10,000 nt of DNA. It comes from Cristatella mucedo (taxonomy: Eukaryota; Bryozoa; Phylactolaemata; Cristatellidae). Within the stretch, counting starts at the first letter, position 1. The number at the start of each line of letters is the position of its first letter. The DNA is taken from the NCBI GenBank assembly GCA_009760855.2, contig WPIO01000027.1, positions 1,105,001 to 1,115,000 on the forward strand, in the 5' to 3' direction. The notes beneath the pieces are model-generated. The model saw only the letters and a list, made by a program, of their open reading frames with translations, made no database searches and was not told where the DNA came from. Shown here in pieces: positions 8,439-10,000 of the stretch. The position numbers were made by a program, and so were the translations under genes.

Positions 8439-8599
8439 CAATGCCAGGATGGTCACTAGCCACAGCCGGTGCTTCTCTGCAGCAACGCATGCTGCTTCCC
8501 GTTTGTCTGCCCAACTCCCATCCGCTCTTCTGACTTAGTAGAATTGACACGGTGAATCTCTACGACAGTGGCATGTAGTCCCTTTCTTTCAGAATTATA

Positions 8600-8740
8600 A
8601 GTGCTGCCCTCGCTTGGCCCAATGGTTAGGTGGTCGTTTCTTGATGACCAGGATCGTTGGCTCCAACCCTGAGGTATGTGTAAAGAGTGTGGATAGAGAT
8701 TAAGTTCTCTTAGGGTGCTTTAAAAAGCTCAAATTATATT
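8600..8740 (+). mobile_element. tRNA-derived SINE with a LINE-like 3' tail, nested in the R2-like element
   Basis: A polymerase III A box, TGGCCCAATGG, at 8615-8625 matches the tRNA consensus. A B box, GGCTCCAACCC, at 8659-8669 matches 8 of 11 consensus positions. Their start-to-start distance of 44 is the tRNA spacing. After the tRNA-like part, 8679-8727 aligns without gaps to the tail of the LINE in intron 2 (4394-4442) at 38 of 49 bases, and an AT-rich end follows. A 7-bp direct repeat AATTATA (8593-8599 and 8732-8738) may be the target-site duplication, but it is short. The position between the reverse transcriptase and endonuclease remnants implies that it landed in the older R2-like copy. 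Confidence 0.75.
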
Positions 8741-8823
8741 GTTTAAGCTCTTTGGACCGTGCTGCTTCTACTACGGCTCGCTTCCGGATCGACCAAGCCT
8801 CATGGAACATGGTCGTGTGCCCT

Positions 8824-8913
8824 TAGGATAGACAGCGAAGGATATATAATGTATGCGCATAGGATAGATAGCGAAGGATACATAACGCATGCGCCTAGGA
8901 TATATAACAAAGC
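8824..8913 (+). repeat. 36-bp tandem repeat, 2.5 copies
   Basis: Copies at 8824-8859 and 8860-8895 differ at five bases. A partial third copy with substitutions begins at 8896 (TAGGATATATAACAAAGC). The unit is twelve codons long and stays open in one frame, where it would read RIDSEGYI(M/T)(Y/H)A(H/P). Two of the five differences are synonymous in that frame, which is not evidence for coding. Confidence 0.9.
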
Positions 8914-9358
8914 TTCCCGTTCTTCACCAGTCTGCCATTTAATGTTGACACCGTCCGCCATCGTGATGGTGAGCTGTTCCTGTTAGCAAACACCCTTAAA
9001 TGCCTGAGGAGATGCTCTGCAGCGTTGCTCTCGTTGGCAATGAAGTATCTGTCCCATAGCTGGACGGTACAAACATAGAATCGACCTCTCTCATAGAAGA
9101 CCGTCGCCAGCTTTGGCGCCTGTCAAAGTAAGCAGCGAAGAGGCCTTAGCCTCCCAGGGTGATCAGGGGAGGTTTCACTGTGTCTTCGAAACGATCATTT
9201 CGATGCAGCCACAGTAACTTATTCCGAACCTGCTTCGGCAGGACTTTCAAAGCCTGGCGCTTTGTCCATCTCACGCGATTCAACTTATTGCCCATGCATC
9301 GTGCATTGGGCCATCGCTATAATTCGATCTAGTCAGCTGCATGCTGCCTCTGCCCTGA

Positions 9359-9750
9359 GTGGGAGGAAACTCAACCTTCCACGTGCTCTGCCATTATCGT
9401 GGGCTGATGCACGACCTTGTCCGGGACCGTATGGTTTTGGACCTACCGGATCAAGTGCGGCAGCCATCGACGAATGTGCTTTGGCTAGCGACAGCCCCAC
9501 GGCCTAATGTCATTTTCGACGACTGGATCGCCGATATAATTCACCGTTGACGTAGCCCTTCAGGGTGACCACAGCTAGGGGCCCCCCTCGGTAAGGCAGC
9601 AGACCAACTGATGGCCAAGTACAGAGAGCTAGTAACTTTCTGATGCAGGGGTGGAGAACAGCAGCAGTGCTGCTGCCTTTCGTTTTGGACTCTCTCGAAT
9701 CCTGGTACCCAGCGAACGAAGGCTGGCTGGATGCTCTGTGTGCACCTCGG
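9359..9750 (+). pseudogene. R2-like C-terminal zinc-knuckle and endonuclease remnant
   Basis: The frame of 9359 gives FHVLCHYRGLMHDLVRDRMV, resembling the HxxxC / RHN region after the reverse transcriptase in R2-type proteins. The same frame goes on to RPNVIFDDWIADII before a TGA at 9548. Another frame from 9546 gives VDVALQGD, matching the DVT-type acidic motif of the restriction-like endonuclease. Further on come AKYRELVTF (about 9612-9638) and, in the frame of 9643, LDSLESWYPANEGWL, which resembles the G-x-W-x-P-x-N-E segment near R2 C-termini. At least two frameshifts and several stops break it. The usual Pro-Asp of the nuclease reads Pro-Asn. Confidence 0.72.
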
Positions 9751-9869
9751 AGCGACCTCGCCCTCGTTCGGAAAGCCACTGAGCCTGAAGGGGAGGACGC
9801 CCTATACCTGCCTCCTTGTAAACTGCAGCTAACCAATATTAAAGTAGATACCAGAGGTAGTCACTGCAT

Positions 9870-9881
9870 ATAAATAAATAA
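9870..9881 (+). other. TAAA-type 3' tail of the R2-like element
   Basis: ATAAATAAATAA directly precedes the right copy of the 14-bp repeat, as expected for the 3' end of a target-primed retrotransposon. Confidence 0.6.
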
Positions 9882-9895
9882 ATTGCACCTCCCTG
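9882..9895 (+). repeat. Right copy of putative target-site duplication
   Basis: ATTGCACCTCCCTG, identical to 6706-6719, directly after the TAAA-type tail. Confidence 0.65.
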
Positions 9896-10000
9896 GGTTT
9901 CGAGGCTAAGGGTTGAATAAATTGCCTATTTGACCCCCTCTCCATTCGGTCCTGTGGTGGAGCAACTGGGAACAAAATAGTTGAACTGAACCACCCAAGG

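Larger units (their letters stand above)
6720..9881 (+). mobile_element. Decayed R2-superfamily (restriction-like-endonuclease) non-LTR retrotransposon
   Basis: About 3.2 kb between two copies of a 14-bp repeat. It carries in order reverse transcriptase blocks (7524-8438) and a C-terminal zinc-knuckle/endonuclease region (about 9359-9750), ending in ATAAATAAATAA. This order, with one ORF and an endonuclease after the reverse transcriptase, is that of R2, NeSL and related elements; I cannot tell which clade. Frame changes between almost every block and stops within blocks show a dead copy. The left 800 bases (6720-7523) should hold the N-terminus but show no zinc finger I can recognise. An open stretch at about 7029-7142 (start of peptide ENGTEAVVVDG) is coding-like. 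A SINE and a 36-bp repeat interrupt the right half. The flanks are not rRNA genes. Confidence 0.8.

Noticed and set aside
8605-8675. A functional tRNA gene
   Set aside because: The A and B boxes and their spacing are present, but the B box has three mismatches, I could not draw a full cloverleaf with a paired acceptor stem, and a LINE-like tail follows directly. A SINE head explains it better.

Overview
This window is animal nuclear DNA. The evidence is one intron-rich gene on the minus strand with canonical GT-AG junctions, two different non-LTR retrotransposon remnants and a tRNA-type SINE. No bacterial operon, CRISPR array, rRNA or intact tRNA is visible. The retroelement types (an L2/CR1-like LINE with an ATT-rich tail and an R2-superfamily element) and the base composition fit an invertebrate, but the species cannot be fixed from the sequence.

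Layout, read from the gene's 5' end. A GC- and CpG-rich block (about 4830-6400) holds the first two exons and a probable promoter with a CCAAT box at 5872-5879. The gene encodes a tandem-RRM RNA-binding protein of the DAZAP1/Hrb27C/Musashi type. Its exons are 5728-5774, 5104-5144, 1627-1793, 1266-1304 and 1017-1130, all minus strand. All four joins keep one frame and give 136 residues: an acidic N-terminus, a complete RRM1, a linker and the start of RRM2. Three of the exons are under 50 bases, so open-reading-frame scanning misses them. The rest of RRM2 and the C-terminus should lie left of position 1.

Intron 2 (1794-5103) carries, in antisense, the 3' end of an L2/CR1-like LINE (about 3606-4460). 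It has a nearly open ORF2 C-terminus, a 3' UTR and a terminal hairpin followed by an ATT-rich tail.

Upstream of the gene (window positions above 6400) is a repeat-rich region. It has three copies of a 28-bp unit (6417-6500), then a badly decayed R2-superfamily retrotransposon on the plus strand (about 6720-9881). That element is bounded by a 14-bp direct repeat and ends in a TAAA-type tail. Inside it sits a tRNA-derived SINE (about 8600-8740) whose last 49 bases match the tail of the LINE in intron 2 at 38 of 49 ungapped positions. This suggests a SINE/LINE partnership within one window. A 36-bp tandem repeat (8824-8913) follows the SINE.

I found no novel defence or metabolic system. The best leads are the SINE/LINE tail pair, the nested R2-like insertion, the micro-exon gene model and a pair of mutually exclusive hairpins in intron 2.
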